A stretch of DNA of 64,000 nt from Luscinia megarhynchos (Eukaryota > Chordata > Aves > Passeriformes > Turdidae), in NCBI GenBank assembly GCA_034336665.1, contig CM067569.1, positions 5,139,820-5,203,819 of the forward strand. The letters run 5' to 3'. Positions 25,139 through 40,000 of this stretch are shown here, piece by piece. Position numbers and translations under genes: made by a program. Numbering within the stretch: the first letter of the stretch is position 1; every line of letters begins with the position of its first letter. Below the pieces are notes generated by a model, which saw only the letters and a program-made list of their open reading frames with translations, did not search any database and was not told the DNA's origin.

Positions 25139-28100
25139 TGTTTATTTGTTATATTTTGTGGAGAAAAAGATGCCACTAGATGGCCAGAGATGGCAAGAAT
25201 GTAATGCTCGTACATTGCCACAGTGTCACTTTGTCACAGAAGATGCAATAATGCTGATGTTCTTTTTCCTTCTTTTCATTCTAATCACAATTGAATTTGT
25301 GCAAGTGGGAACTCAAGAAACAACCTGTAGCTGATGCCTTTTCCAACTTTCTTCTAAAGAAATCTGCTCTTGAAGCACTGTACATCACTCACTGCTACTT
25401 CCAGGTCACTGTAACGTTGAATTTATTTCTTGAAATTCTCTTGTCCCAAAAGATCTGTCTCTGCTCTGAAAACTGAAAAATACCTGTTTGGAGAAGTAAA
25501 GAGCTTTTTAATTCCCTTGTCTTTGTCGTTATTTGAGGACTGTGGGATCTGAACCTCTGGAGATCAATTTTGTAACAGCCTGAGCAGCTACTAGCTCCAT
25601 TAATTTTAGTTATTTTTGCTACTGGTGTGTTTTTATTCTGTGTCCTTGGGCAACGTGCTGCTGCTCATGTTTTTTTTGGAGGAATTTGCTTATTTTCTTA
25701 CTTTGTTGGATTTGGGCTTTGTGAGAAGGGTTCTTTGAAACTTTTATTGCACCAATAGAAACAGAAGCTCTTCTTGACAGTTTTCCATCCGTTTTCTTGA
25801 CATCAGAAAACCAAGCAATAAATGAACTGCCTGAAGGAAATAGATACTTTAAGGTAGTTGAAGATAAGGACAGATATCAGAAAAAGGGAAGCAAAAGAGG
25901 AAATGAGGGCTGTGCCACCAATTGGCTTGAAAAAAAAGAATCTGAGTGGTTTTCAGGGTCAGGTAGGGTGAAAATCAGGGTGCATGAGCCAGGTGAATAC
26001 ATACTGCAGATTCACCAGAGGGATAGGGAGGAGATGAGGAAAAGGTTTTTGATAAGGATCACTGAAGAGCTGAAAGGAATAGAAATGTGAGTTACTAGAG
26101 GGAAAGCAGAGTGTGCACTGGATGAACTGGTTCCACTTCTGATCCACAGCTACTCACCAGCACTGAGCACTCAGGACTGATGCACAGCAAATGGATGTGA
26201 ACTAAGGATGTTCAGAGATGTTAACTTCTTTTTTTGGGGGTGGTTAACTGGATGTCCTCTTCCACATCTTATTGTGAATTTAAACCACTGCCAAGCAAGA
26301 ATGCAAAATACATCAAGGCACTTTGTTCTCTCACTCTTCTGTAAATAAAATGATAACTTTGGGCTGCTATAGGAAAAAGCAAATACCAAACTTTCAGCTG
26401 CTTAACTGCAGAGTCAGTAATGCCATTAAACCCACCAAAACCTCTCAAGTACCCAAGATGTGATACCCAGTGGAAGAGACTTCATTCCAGACAGCTCCAA
26501 TAGTCCTCACTAAGGACATGTGGAGAATAAAGTTCTGGGCGACCATAAAAGCCATTTTAATAAATTAATGATTAAATAAATAATGAGAAGTATGATTCTA
26601 GTCATGGCTCATGACTATACATGATTTTTCTGTGAGTTGGAACAAGAGAAAGACCAAAGTAGAGACATGTACAGTCTCCCTTTTAGGTTGCTCTTTTCCA
26701 CAGAAATTATTGCAGAAATATTCCTGTGAAAACTTCTGGGACCTCTTTGATTTTAATGACCTTAAGTTAGAGCTGCAGGAGCTCCTGGGATCCACTAGTG
26801 AACTTTAAATCCACTTTGCATTCTTTTATACAGTTTGAGGTGGGGGTGTGTAACCAGCCCACACATGCTATGGGGCAGGGTTCTATGTGCATTACAAATT
26901 ACCTTGGTGGTGTCATTTCTGCTCTGTGAGTTTTCTGCTGGATAATTGTCCCTGATTTAAGGAGGGCTGACTAAAAACTGATGCCATCCTCTTTTATCAG
27001 AGGGTTGAGTTCTGCCTCAGATTTTCCTTTTTTTTTTTTTTCTTTGCAAAAGGAATATATCAAAAGTCAAGATTTATTTAATCACAGTCTAACTTCATAA
27101 TCCCAGTAGGGATCTTTTTATTTCATGTTGTATTTTCAGAAAAAGATTAAATAAAAAGTATTGATGAAGGAGATTCTATTTCTGGGGCTTCAGAGTTCCG
27201 CTGAGTTTAACACAAAAATAAAACCAATATAGGATTTTCAGAGTGTGGAATATTTAGCTTCTAGAACTCTATCAGACTGATGCAAAACCAGATGGCTTTA
27301 ATCAAAGACTCAAACACTTGGCTCCCTTTCCAAATGCTTTCAACTGAAAAGTTTAAAATTATCCAGAAACTTCCCTCCAAGTGATCATGGTCTAATCCAG
27401 TTCCACTGAACCTGCTGGACATGTGCATGTAAATTCTCAAAGGTTCTGGAGTGACCTATGAAGAGATTCTAATGACTGCCTGCAGCCTTATTTTGTTTTG
27501 ACCAGATTTCACCAAAGAACAAATTTCTCAAATGCTGTTGTGTTTCTTTTTCTGAAAATATTTTCCTTCCCCTTATATATTTGTCTTTTTCTAAGGGTCT
27601 AAAAGGATGAAATGATGCATTATTTAATTCACGTATTAAGCTGTGTAAATTAAATAATGGTGCCAGTTTTGTGCCATTTCTTTCTAATTTCATCCTAGCC
27701 ACAAGTATCCATGACCTCTGTAGCACAATCACTGAGGACCCATTTCTTTCTGGTCCTTTCTTTGAATATTCCTGCAGATGAGCATTTACCCACCTCCCTG
27801 AAATACATTAAATCAGTGAAAGGTCCCTGCACAATAGCACAGAAAAAAAAAAAGATAAGAAAGATGTGTAATCCCACACAACACAAAGAGGGAAGGAGAA
27901 TGTAATTCCAGATATCAGCATCCAGGACCAATTTGAATGATTTGGACCTCAAAAATTGGGGGTTTTCCTAAGAGGAGAAATCAGAATTTCCACTAGCAGC
28001 ACCCTGAGGTTTTTTAGTGGTGAGTGTTCCTGGAGTTCAGACTTTGCTTTAGGAAAGCATGGAGAGGTGCCAGGCACTGTGATCCAACAAATGGGTTAAA

Positions 28101-31100
28101 GGGGAGAAGCTTGAAGTATTTCAGGGCTTTGGAAACATCCTAACAACCTGAGAGGGCATTTATTTATTATTTTATTAGTTACCAATAAAAGACACTTTTC
28201 CCCCTTTTTTTTGGAGCTAGTAAGTAATTTATCAGCATCAGTGCATTATGCTGTAAGGTGTATGATGAGAGCAGCAGTGGTGTGAAGCTGGGATTTGAAA
28301 TCTGTGTGAAACAATGCAGGATACTCAACACTGATGAATCAATCAGTGTTCCTGACAACATGGGGTTCCATGACATAAATTTTTAAAGAGGAAAAAGTCT
28401 CTAAGACAGCAGGCTTCCTGAAAAAATAATGGAAAATGAAGCAAAAACTGATTTTAAGAGCAATCAGCAACTACATGACTACAACTAATGAAAATGTGAA
28501 CACAGGAATTTACTGAGTTTGATAAAGTGCACATTGAGAAATAGAAGTGTTCTAATGTATATTACATATTAAATGGATGGAAAAAGTTTTAATCCATGTT
28601 ATTAATGTTTTGGGTTCTGCAGCATTTAATAAACTAAATTTAAAAATTCGAATGTCCAGAAACCATGGTAACCATGTATATCCAGTAAAGTGTTATTAAT
28701 TTCTGCATGTTATATAACCTACATATTAATATTTAAGCTTGGATGCAACCTAGAAATAGAAATAATTCTAGAAATAATTCTTATGAGAGCATCAACCTTA
28801 ATTATTTCATGATGTATAATATTTTCATTAAGTGGTTTTCACATTCTTTGGGAAAATCCATATTAGGACTTGTTTGTATCCAATGTCCAATGGAGTTTGG
28901 GAGTCAAAGTGTGGCCCTGCTTCAAGGCTCTGGATGGAAGACACACATGGAAAACAAACATGCAGAATTCAGTATGTAGCAGTACAATCTGCATGTGGGA
29001 AGTAAAAAACCTCATCAGCCACTTGAACCACAACAATTCCTCCACAACAAGGGCTGGGAATTCTGTTTATGATGCAGTGGAACTTTGAGTCTCTTATAAG
29101 CTCGAAGGACACTGAAGATACCTAAATCCTGTTTGATAAAAAACAATATAAAGTGTCAAATAAAGTGCTAGGATGACCTGTGAAAGACAAAATCCCTCTG
29201 TAAATACAAGGAGCATTAGCAGGCTGACAGTGACTTTAAAGCAAGGGTTTGTTCACCACATTTCTCTGGGGCTGCCAGTCATTCCTGGATGTATTCCCAC
29301 AGTCCTTCTAAGGGACAGCAACTGCTTCAGGTGGTTGTTTCTGAGAAGACATCACATATTCAGTGTTTAAAGAAGCTTTATAATCCTCTTTTTCCCTAAT
29401 AAAATATATTTTAAGAGTACTATACAATGTTTTTGCTGTAGAATTTTGGGTTCTTTGGTGGATTTTATGCTCTTTTTGATAAAGTATCCTGAAAATGCTC
29501 TGATCTCTTTGATATATTTACATATATTAGGTGGAGGGCCTGGGTCTAGGAGGAGCAAAAATAGGAGTTCCAGGAAAATTCCATAATTATGGTGCACAAA
29601 GCTTGCTTTCCATCTCAGCACAGTGGTGACCTGTGACTTCTCTCTAGCTGTGCATGATTTCTTTTTTGTCTGGTGTAATTATAAATTGATCACAGGCAGG
29701 AAGAAAAGATGCACTTTTTGGAGCACAAGGTTTAAGTGCACCACAATTCCCAGACAACTTGATTTGGGATTTTCCACTTAAATAAAATAAAAATGATCAC
29801 CAAGGAGCCAGTCTTTAAGAAGCAGAATATCATGCAGCAGTCTGGAACAAAAATTTTCAGAACAAAATTTTCATCTATTGCAATCTGTATGGTGGCAGGA
29901 GAAAAAAATACACAGATTTGTGTCAGAGGGTAATTCCACACAGCTGCTGGAATCAAAATATTAAATCAAAACATTTTAAAAATCAGCTTCTGGAGCTGGT
30001 TCACTGGTGATGTTTCAAAGGTTGTGGCTCTTGTTGACAGCAATTAAAGTCTGGCAACCACAGGAAAGAGGAAAATCTGTGGTCAGTGCACTGAAGGTAG
30101 AACACAGGAGCTGCTTCTTCAGTGCTGCTTTCCACACTTTAAACTCTTTCTCAGGGGCCATTGAGTCACAGAAAGGAATCAAATGGGTCTTAATACTTTT
30201 TCAGATCTCAGGTTTTAAAGAGCTTATGTAAATATTTCCCATAAGAACAATAAATATTCGATCTGACTTTGAAATAGTGCTGAAAAAGCAAGTTTTATGA
30301 CCACTGATAAAGGCAATGTAGAGGTAAAAATCCTCATAAGGCCCATCACTTTTGACATATTAAGTGTCCTGTCCTTAAAAGTGTCTGCAGGGTAGGAAAT
30401 GACTTGGCTGAAATACTGAATCTATTAAGAGACAAATACTATGTAACCATATATATGAAAATCATCCTCAGAAGAGTCAGGAAAAAAAAAAAATCTAGTA
30501 AAGATCAGAACCCTGCCTCACCAGCCATGAATAAAATTAATTTCTTTCCAGCACTCTTTGAGCTGTAAATGTTGGTTTATGTTCTGTGGCATTAGCAGTA
30601 TCCATCTGTTTTTCCCTTTAGTGAAAGCAGTGAAGAGAGAGGTTATGGCTTTGCTTTACTGGTGATTTTCTGCAATGTTCACATCCTCCAAAGATGATTC
30701 CTTAAAATGTGAAATTGTTCTTCCAGCATACAGTGCATGCCAGAAAAATTATAATATCTGCTGTTTTATATATTCTTATATATACAAGAGATATTTTGGC
30801 TGGCTTCAGTAGTGATAAATTGACTTTAAGTCCCTCCACACTGTGGCAATGTTCCCATACTCAGTTTTATGTATTTTTATTTATCTTTCCAGTTCTGACT
30901 TTTCTCTCTTCAGCGCAAGAAAAGCAAAGGCAATTAAAAAAAAAATCACCAAAACCCACTCACAGACACATGCACAAATCCCACCAAAACCCAAAGAGGC
31001 CTTAAGGAGTTGGCATGAAAGTCTTTTTAGGAATTTGAGCAGTGAAAGACATCTCATGCCTGAGAGGTGTGAATTCAAGTGGGAATTATCATGAAATGCA

Positions 31101-33952
31101 GGAAACTGAAGCATCCCAGAAATCCAGGACTTCTACAGCATTCTTCCAAACCTCATTAAGATTGCCTAAAATGAGCCAATCACTGCTGAAAAAAATCAGA
31201 AACAATAAAGAATTTGTCTTTACATAACATCACTCATTTTAGAGTCATAAAGCAGAGCTGTAAGAAATGTATCTGTGAACTTAAATTGACAGCAGGGCAG
31301 TTTGTACAGGAATGCAGAAATGTGTGCTGGTTTTTTCACACAAATAATATTTGGAAGCATCAGCTTTGTTACAACAAAGTTACTTGGAAATAACCTTTAA
31401 AAGCACCACTGTATGTGGTAATTTAAGAAATCAGATTTTTCCAGAGTGCAATTTGGCTGGGGAATTTAAAATCTATGTTAGATTTTCTTACATAAGGAAA
31501 TGTACCTCTATTTCTTTTTTTCAGAACATTTTCAGGTTGTTGCCTTGAAGCTCGAGCCCAAGGGAGTGGCTGTATTCCTGAGCTGCACAAACTGGGGATG
31601 GTTTCAGTATTTCATTTTTTCTGCTCTCCAGAACAGGACTCCTGGGAGAGCAGGAAGGATGAAATGTATTCAGTTGGAAGCCAGTTCACTCAGGATGTAT
31701 TTAAAATAATATTCTCATGACTGGCATTCCTAATGGGACATAAATTTTAAGAATACTTCCAAATATTGCCATATCTAACCATGTCCCTTTTCTTTTCCTA
31801 TAAAATAGTAAAACAAATTTTACCCTAAGCCAGATCTTAAATTCTGATAACGATGCTTATTTCCATCAAACAGCTGAACTTTTGCCCCTGAGTTGATGAA
31901 TTCTGTACTTCCATCCCAGAGGAAATGCTCTTTGTGCTGCACACTTGGGCTGAGCTCCCTACCTCTGAATCCTGCCCATCCAAGATTCCAGGTTGTTTTC
32001 CTAAATTATCACCATGCTGACAATAGGCTGAATAAAAACCAAACCTGTTTATCATCCTCTGGGGAGCAAGGGGACATTTTCTCTGTTTCAGCAAAGTTCC
32101 CTTTGTGATGCATTTGTCTGCAAACTTTACAACACCTGGCGAGTTCAGATATGATATTTCTGTTCTTCATTGTGCTAAAAGCCCCCAGATCCCTGATGAT
32201 GGGATCTCCACAATATCTCCTGTAGTGGGGAGCAAGGATATTCTCTTACTGGGGACGTGACAAATTCAGCTTCCCTTGAGAATGAATTAACTGAAAAAAA
32301 ATTCTACTTTAAAATTTGCATGATTTGAAGACTATTTATTCCTTAATTCTTAATGGATATAATTCAATAAGTGTCTGTATTGATGACCATGTGGTTTCAG
32401 TATACTTAAGGCTTTCAGAATTGGAGAAAACCCTTTTCTAAGTGCTGTAGATGGATGCTGGGAGAAGAATATTTCTTGAAGTGTCTTTGGGAAAAGAAGA
32501 GTGGTTTTCAAGGTTTATATATCAGTATTAAAAGCAAAGGTTCTGCTGTCACCAAAGTTCCCACCTTCAAAACTCCAGCAGGTAACAATGGAGAGAAATT
32601 GGAGGTGCAGGAGCACATGAAGATCCCCATGAAGCTGAAGAACACAGCTCAGAGCTCAGCTGCTGCCCAACCAGGGCAAATAGTCCGTGGTAAACACAAT
32701 TTTCACAGGCTAAGTGTTCAGCTACCCTTTAAAGGCTTCCTTCCTTTTATTTCCCATTCCCCTGCAAACTGCTTCTTCCAGCAAGTCTGGAAGTTTTGCT
32801 ATGAGAAGGAGCTGATATTCAGATTTAACACAAATTAAACAGCCACTTTTTGACTGACAAGGGCAACAGATGTAAAATGGTGAGCCCAAAGCACCTTTCC
32901 CCTGCTTATCAATTCTGTTCCATCCTCACCCTTTTATTTTCCTTCTCTTTGTCTCTCTTTGCTGCATTTTGCTCATAGTGGGGAAAAGAGATGCTTTTCA
33001 TATAGAGGATTATTGTAGCTGAGTTTTCCATAATAAAACAGTTCTCAAGCTCTCTATTCTCCACAGAATTTTAAATAAAATATCCCTGATTTGAAGACAG
33101 AATGATCAATCCGAATCAGATCCCAGACATGAAAGCTTCAGAGCAGAAAACATTAAAAAATAATTAAATATTTAGCATGAGTTATACAATATTAAAAGCA
33201 AAGGAGACTGAGAGTCAGAGGAATTATATTTGCAAAGCATTCTTGATTTTGACACAAGAAAAATGTTTAACTTATTAAAAAAAAAAATCCTTAAATAAAA
33301 CCACAAGTTCCTAGACCTAACTTCCCAACTTTTTGTAAATGCAGCTTTAAAATATTAATGCATACTACTGAAAACTTCTGACTTGCATTTTTAACAATAA
33401 ACTTTTTTTTAAACCAAGTAAAACATGTGACAGGCCTTGCAGGGCTGTTTTCAGCAATTTCTCTCCCTCTGTAGAAAAGGAGGAGAAACCTTCCAGAAAC
33501 AGAGAATGCAGGACTCAATTAATCCTCCTCTTACTTGGCCTGAATACAAGAACCTTTTGCACACCCTAAAAATATAAAATTGTTGGGTGCACAAAGTGAT
33601 CTGTAGACATTAAACATACATCCATAAGGTTTTCTATTTGGCAAATTTTTTTTCAGAGCATTTTAAGTCCCCTAAATTTCCAGGGATTAGAAATGCTATT
33701 GGCCTGTAAAAGTCAACAAATTGGATAGATGCAGGTGATTTACCTGGCCAACTATCATTATTTCTTGCATATTTTTAAGGAAAAAGAACAGTTTTGGAAT
33801 GTAATCTTGTAATTATAATATTTTGTAAATTACATTGTAAAGTAATTTAAACACTAATAATTTCGAGGATTGTTTTCTGCAGGATGTTGACAAACATGAC
33901 TAATCCATTGTGCCACAATTTAGTGAGGGATAAGTGCTCCTTTATGGAGATT
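25139..33952. other. Intergenic DNA, no gene recognised
   Basis: AT-rich sequence upstream of WDR11. Open frames up to about 98 codons in most of the stretch, and one of 127 codons at 32,455-32,838, show no domain, no family resemblance and no splice-bounded conservation that I can see. A purine-rich 97-codon frame lies at 25,797-26,090. No transposon was recognised. Confidence 0.6.
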
Positions 33953-34053
33953 AAAAAACAACAACAACAACAACAACAAAAACAAACAAACAAACAAACA
34001 AAAACAAAAACAAAAAACAACCCAAAACAACACCACCAAAACACACACAAAAA
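33953..34053. repeat. (CAA)n/(CAAA)n compound microsatellite
   Basis: About seven CAA units are followed by CAAA units and A-rich interruptions, then a short CACACA stretch. A 14-bp T run lies separately at 34,441-34,454. Confidence 0.9.
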
Positions 34054-37000
34054 ATTAGTCCCTTTTCCCCTTTTAAAAGATATCACCTTTCTTCAGTTTT
34101 TATTTTCCATGTTTTAGAACTTTTGAAGGACTAGTTAAGTGACTTTCAGGAAAATATTTTTGCAACAGGTAAGGCTATGGTGGCACTGTGAATATTTGCA
34201 CTGTTCTAGGCCTCTTCATATTCTTATTTATGCATTGATTGTTGGCCAGTAATTTAAAAATTATTGTAGCAAGATTAGAAATTACACAAGGAAAGTGGCA
34301 GAGAGGAATAAGAAGAGACTCAAATATAAACCTGATTACTTCAGGTATTACCATTGGGATCATATAATTAAGTGCATTCCTCATTTCATTACAAAATTCA
34401 ATGAGAAATATAACTGCATTATTTTTCAGTCAGCAACCTATTTTTTTTTTTTTATAATTCCAATTTCCATATTGATCTCCTCAGTCCTCAGAAGGGTTTT
34501 GGGGCAAAATGAGTTCCTGCATCTTTGATGAGGTTGAAAACAATCTGATTTTTCCATCTCTCTTCAGTTCAGTGAGTCACTGTGTGAGACACCTTTGTGC
34601 ACAGCGAGGCTCAGCAGTGGGCAGCACTGCTGGGCTGCAGACAGATCACAAAATCCTGACAAATTTGTAGAGGTGGGAAATGATGGGTTTGTTTATTAGC
34701 AGTCCTGAATTAGGAATAGATAAACTGATAAACACCCAAACATTTTGCTTTTCACTTATATAAAGAAAGCCTTGACTGGCCCAAACTCAGTGGCAACCTC
34801 CATATCAAGAATTTTTCCTCTGATTGATGGAAATTCCTCACAAGGTATGACTGCAGTGGTAATTAATCCTGTTAAGTGTTTGCTGCTGATACCTGGCAAA
34901 GGCATTCACAGCAAGGGATCCACCATGGACAGCTGCTTGGAAAAGGAAAAGTTTATCTTGTTATAACTGAAATAATATTTATGTGTTGTAGGACGCTGAA
35001 CATTCCTCACCATGCAACTGCTCAAAGGAAAAATGGCCACATGCTTATTTGCTGTAGAAAAAACTGTCTCAGGAGGGATGAAGAAACTCATCCAGGTCAC
35101 CCAAGAAATTGGTGGCACAGCTAGGAAAAATGTTTGTTATATCCCAGTCTGATGCCCTGTGATCCTCAAATGAAAGGATTCACAAACAGCAGCAGGCTTC
35201 ATAGCAAAACCTCATTAGCTGATACATCATGGATCTCACACCAACCCTTCTTTGAAAATCTGTGTTTAGCTGTGAGTAACCAGTGCTTCCCACAAAAGTG
35301 CTTGTAACACTGAAACCACTGGGATACAAAGCACATCTGTCAAAAGAAAATCCTCATTAATAAAGGATGAGAATTCTGGCTCTTCTGCAAAGCCTTAATG
35401 TGGCATCAAACCCTCCTTGCTGCTTGTGATAGTTTTGCCTTTGAGGAGAATGAAGGTTTCTAGCATGGGCTCACATCAGTGCAGTTCTGCATGGAGGAAT
35501 TTGGTCCTGCCTTTTCTCTCTTAACAGCAGTGAGGAAAACAGGTGCAGTGAGAAGAAATAGTGGCAAAAGAGCTGTGAAAGCTGTTCCAGGTCTGCTGGT
35601 GTTTGCTCATCTGGTGCAAGAGGCTCTGATGCTCTGCACAGACTGGGATGTGGATGCTCTGGCCCATCCCTCTCTCAGTGAAAAGGATGGTTCCTGGAAG
35701 CAGCATTTGATTTATTTGCTCCTGGCTCACCAAAACACAGCCTACATGTTAATATTTTTCATGTTAATTAGCATCAGATACTCTGCTGCAAAAGTAAAAC
35801 AGCAGCAGATCAATTATTTCAGTGAAAAATTGTTGCCTTTTCAAACAAAGCTTCCAAATTTTCACAACAGCCACTGGTGTTAAACTTGAGGCATTTGCAT
35901 TTTTAATTTCCCCTTGCCATGACTGATTTTAATTAACAAAAATTACAGTGGCAATGATTGGCACAGATAGATGCTAAAACTAATTACTAAGATGACATGA
36001 GTTAAGATTCCAAATGTAGATTTAATTTTAGAAAAGAACAAAATAAATAAAAATCAGCTCTGTACAAAGATTACAAAGATGGCACCAGTGAGCTGACCTG
36101 TCTCTTACAGGGAAGGGGATTTTGTCAGCATATCTGCATGCAGTGCTCTGCCACATTTACTGAAGCCTTTCCCAAAGGCAGTTGCTCATACATTTGTTAT
36201 TCCTCTCCATCTCTTTGATTAAACAATTGAGCCCCTTGCAGCTTTTCTATTTTTACATATTTTGATCCATTTGGTCACTGTAGGGATGTGTTTTCAAAGC
36301 TGTCTCAAAGCATGCAAAGACTTTGGATTGTACCTCCTGCAGTCCTCAAAGGCAATGGCATCTCATAATTAACAAACAGCTCTGAGTATATTAAAGATGT
36401 GTTCCCACAATTTCATGGTTGAGGAAAAAAAATATTTAGAAATTAGCTTGACTTGGGTTTTGTTATGTTTTATTGCTCTTGGGTGTTTTATGGTAGGTCT
36501 TCTAAAAGTCAAAGAATAATGAAAGAAATATCAGAAACTAGGAGCAAAGCTGAATTGGGAAGAAAAAGAAAAGAGGACTAGAGAATGGATTTCAGCCCCA
36601 TCTAACAGTGATAAATCAAAGATTTCTAAAAACCTAGGTTGAATATATCTGTTGTTTTTCCTTGCTCTATTTTACACTTCAAGTCAGCAAGGGGTTGACC
36701 ATTTTTCTGTGTAATTGGTGGAAATTATTTGGGAAAAAAAATCCTGGTTTTTGGACTAGAAAATGTGTAGTTACCCAAATGTGTAACTATTTATTAGTAT
36801 CTTAGAGTTTAAACTTCTGGTTGCTAGAAGTCTCCCTTTTGTTGAATTTCAATCCATGATCTGCTTCTATGTTTCACAACACATGCTTCATGTATTAATT
36901 TTATATTTATGAGTTTTAATTAGTTTTCTCTGTTCCATAGGTAACTTTTTTGGTAAAGTTCCTTTTAACTTATTCTTTAAAATATCTGCTTTTGTAAAAG

Positions 37001-40000
37001 GCAAGCAGCACTTTCACTGAATTGCTCCTGTTCCTCCCAAAGGTTTGAAGTCCAAGAGGGATGATGGCATCTGATCTGTCTCCTCAAGTCACAGGGACTC
37101 AGTTCCCTCAGGCTGGAGATCAAATAGGCTCAAGTCAGAAAAATGGAGACTCCAGATTTCATTTTGACTGCAAACTAAACTTCTGTCAGCAAATCAGAAG
37201 AGAGTTTTCTCTGGAATGATGGAAAAATAGCCAGCAAGGGCTTCAGGGCATTAATTATCTTAGGCAGTTTCATTCTAATATTGTCCAAAGCATCTAATTC
37301 TACAGACCCTAAAATGTGCAAGAAATAAAATTGTAGGAGGAAAGGCAAGGAAAGTCTTCTCACCAGAATGGTCAGGCAGAGGGAGAAAACAGCAGCTCAC
37401 TGTAACAGGACCCTGCAAGATCTTTATTAATATTACTCTTGCAATAATAATGCACATAATGGCTGTTTTCAGCCAGAGAGGATTTGGTGAGCTGATGCTT
37501 GCATAGTGGAAAATGATGCTGCTCTGCTGAAATGAATGCAGCTCTGCTGAGTCATGTGAGGTATGAATTAGCTGATTGTTGAGAAAGGGGAGAAGAGAAG
37601 CCATGCAGAACTTGCTCAGACTTTAGGCATGCCAGGTTTAAGATTCCAGTATGGACAAAAAGTGAAACCCAGCCTTTCCTAACCACAGCTCCTTGTGGAA
37701 TTGAGCAAACCCCATTTAACCATCCCCTTGGAGCAGGAAGCAGAGAAAGCCCCAGACTCCAATACTCTTTTCAATGGATTCCCCCAGCACATTTTCATTT
37801 CAGGCAGGGGCTGCAAAGGCCTCACTTTGCCAGGCAAACAGCACTTTTGGGATGGAGACAGTCTTTAAAGGGTGTTTTTAGCCTTCTCACTGAGGAGCCT
37901 TCTCAGTTACTCCAGTTGGGCACCACTGGAGAACTGCAAGAAATCCTGACCTTCCTAAGTTTGTCTATCTTTAAAAACACAAATCTTTTTACCTGGAAAG
38001 CAAACCCTTTCCGAGGGCATTTACTCAACAAGACATTTTCTCCCCTGCATCCTCTCCCCTGCAGGCAGAGCTCAAGGTGCCACTGAACATTGCAGTCAGC
38101 CCCTCTGACCTCCTTTAAATAAAAACCTGCATTTCCCAGTGTTGTGAGACACAGCAGAGACATGTACCACTCAGCCCTTGACTGGACCAGAACAGAAACT
38201 CTCCTCTTGTTTCCCAGGTGTTCCCAAACATCCTTATTTCCCTAGAAGAATCCCCTGAGCACTCATGCTTGTCTTATTTCTTAAGCACCTGCAGTGAGCA
38301 CAGACATCAGCTGGATTATCTTTTTAGATGAGCCTCACTTAAACCCTGATGTTTTCTCTAAATTACAGATTAGTTTGCTGAATTTTCCTTCCTTTCTGGC
38401 TTTCTTAGGGATACAGGTGTGCTCACCAGTGCAAACATTGCCCTTACCATCACTCACATTGTGTAAAAGATTTTAAATTTCACCACAGAGCTGGAAATCG
38501 TGTCTGTCTGGCAAATTTAGTTGAAATTCCCAGTTTTCTTCCAAGAACTGAGTTCTCTCCTCAGATTGCTGAAATTGGATCAAACTGAGAAATAAATTAT
38601 AGAAGGTGCTAAAACTGCCAACAGCCAGCACCTAAACCTTACAAGACTCTTCTTTTACAGATGAAGGTCTGAAACTCCTCCAAAACAATAAATTAAAACC
38701 AAAATTCTCACTGCAGATTTTTAAACATCTTGGAAAACTGACTCAATTTCAAGATTCCAAGAGAAGTTTTGCACTGCATTTACATTTATTACTGTACCTG
38801 AGGAGTAGTTGCTCCCAAGTTGCCCTCAATAGAAATCCACTCAGACACATTGTTGGTAGAATACAAAATTTTGGTTAAGCAGCTAAGTTGACCCTAATTT
38901 CAGTACATTGCTGTATAGCTCACTGAGGTTGTTTTAATATGCTAATAGAAATTCAGCTGGTGCACAATGCTGTTGTTGTGATTCTCAAACAAATTCAGGC
39001 ATAAAGTTTATAACAGCATATTAATTTCTAGTCATGTAATTTTCTGAACTTAAAAAGGGGAGGATGGAACTATTCAGAACTGCTGCTTTTCATTCCAGCA
39101 CAGGTCTCCTGCAGGACCATGACTTTGTCCAGCTCAGGGCTGTCAGCCCAGGCAGGGATTTCAGCCCAAGCAAACCTTGCAGGTGAGGTTGACCTCGATC
39201 CCACTGATGCTTCTGCTGGCTCAGGTGAGTTTGTTCCTCTGTTATCTTTTCCTCCACCCTTTGCCACCAATTCAGAGCAGCTGAGTGCTGGAATCCACTC
39301 CTGATTCCCCAGTTCAAATGACCTGTTTCTCCTCCAATTAGAAGATGCTGATTTGCTTAATGCCTTTAGGAAACAGACTGTCCTGTCTAAATACATACTC
39401 TGGGTATTTATAGGTCTTCAATACACAAGCCTGAAAAATGTTGGCTTCCTTCCTTGGCTGAAAGCTGGGTTAATGAGGAGAAACATCTGCCAGTCTGGAG
39501 ATTCAGTAGTCCTGGCCATGTGGCAAGCATCTCAACAAAATAATAAAATCCAACAGCTTAAATTAGGAAGAACACTAGGAATAAAATTTATTTAGTCATA
39601 ACAATACTGTCAAGAAATATCCTCTCTTTTTAATTCTGAGATGAGCTGCTAAAATTCTCAGGACATGATTTATCTCCTGCACTGAGGGCAGGAGGCAGTG
39701 GAAAGGCAAAGGTCCAGGGAACAGTGACTGCACACAATCCCTGTGCAGGCAGGGAACAAGAGAGAGAGAGAGAGAGATGATGCTGATGAATTATTCATGA
39801 ATAATAATGTACTCTCTAGACAGGGGTGGGTGTATGAAGCCCTCATCTCCATTTCCTCTCCTACAAACAGCTCAAGGAACAGCTCTCTCAACTGACAACT
39901 CCAAACCCCAGCATTTTGTTCTATATGGGATGAGCAACCATGTCCAAATGAATTTTTAAATTCTCTAGAAATGCTTCATAACATCCACGAAAAGAACAGT

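Noticed and set aside
25797..26090. 97-codon highly charged open frame on the plus strand
   Set aside because: The DNA is simply purine-rich, which gives Lys, Glu, Arg and Gly codons without stops. No homologue recognised.
32455..32838. 127-codon open frame on the plus strand
   Set aside because: No recognised family or motif. Amino-acid use is not protein-like overall.
35479..35883. 134-codon open frame on the plus strand
   Set aside because: Mixed composition, no known motif and no splice-site context. Consistent with chance length in 64 kb.
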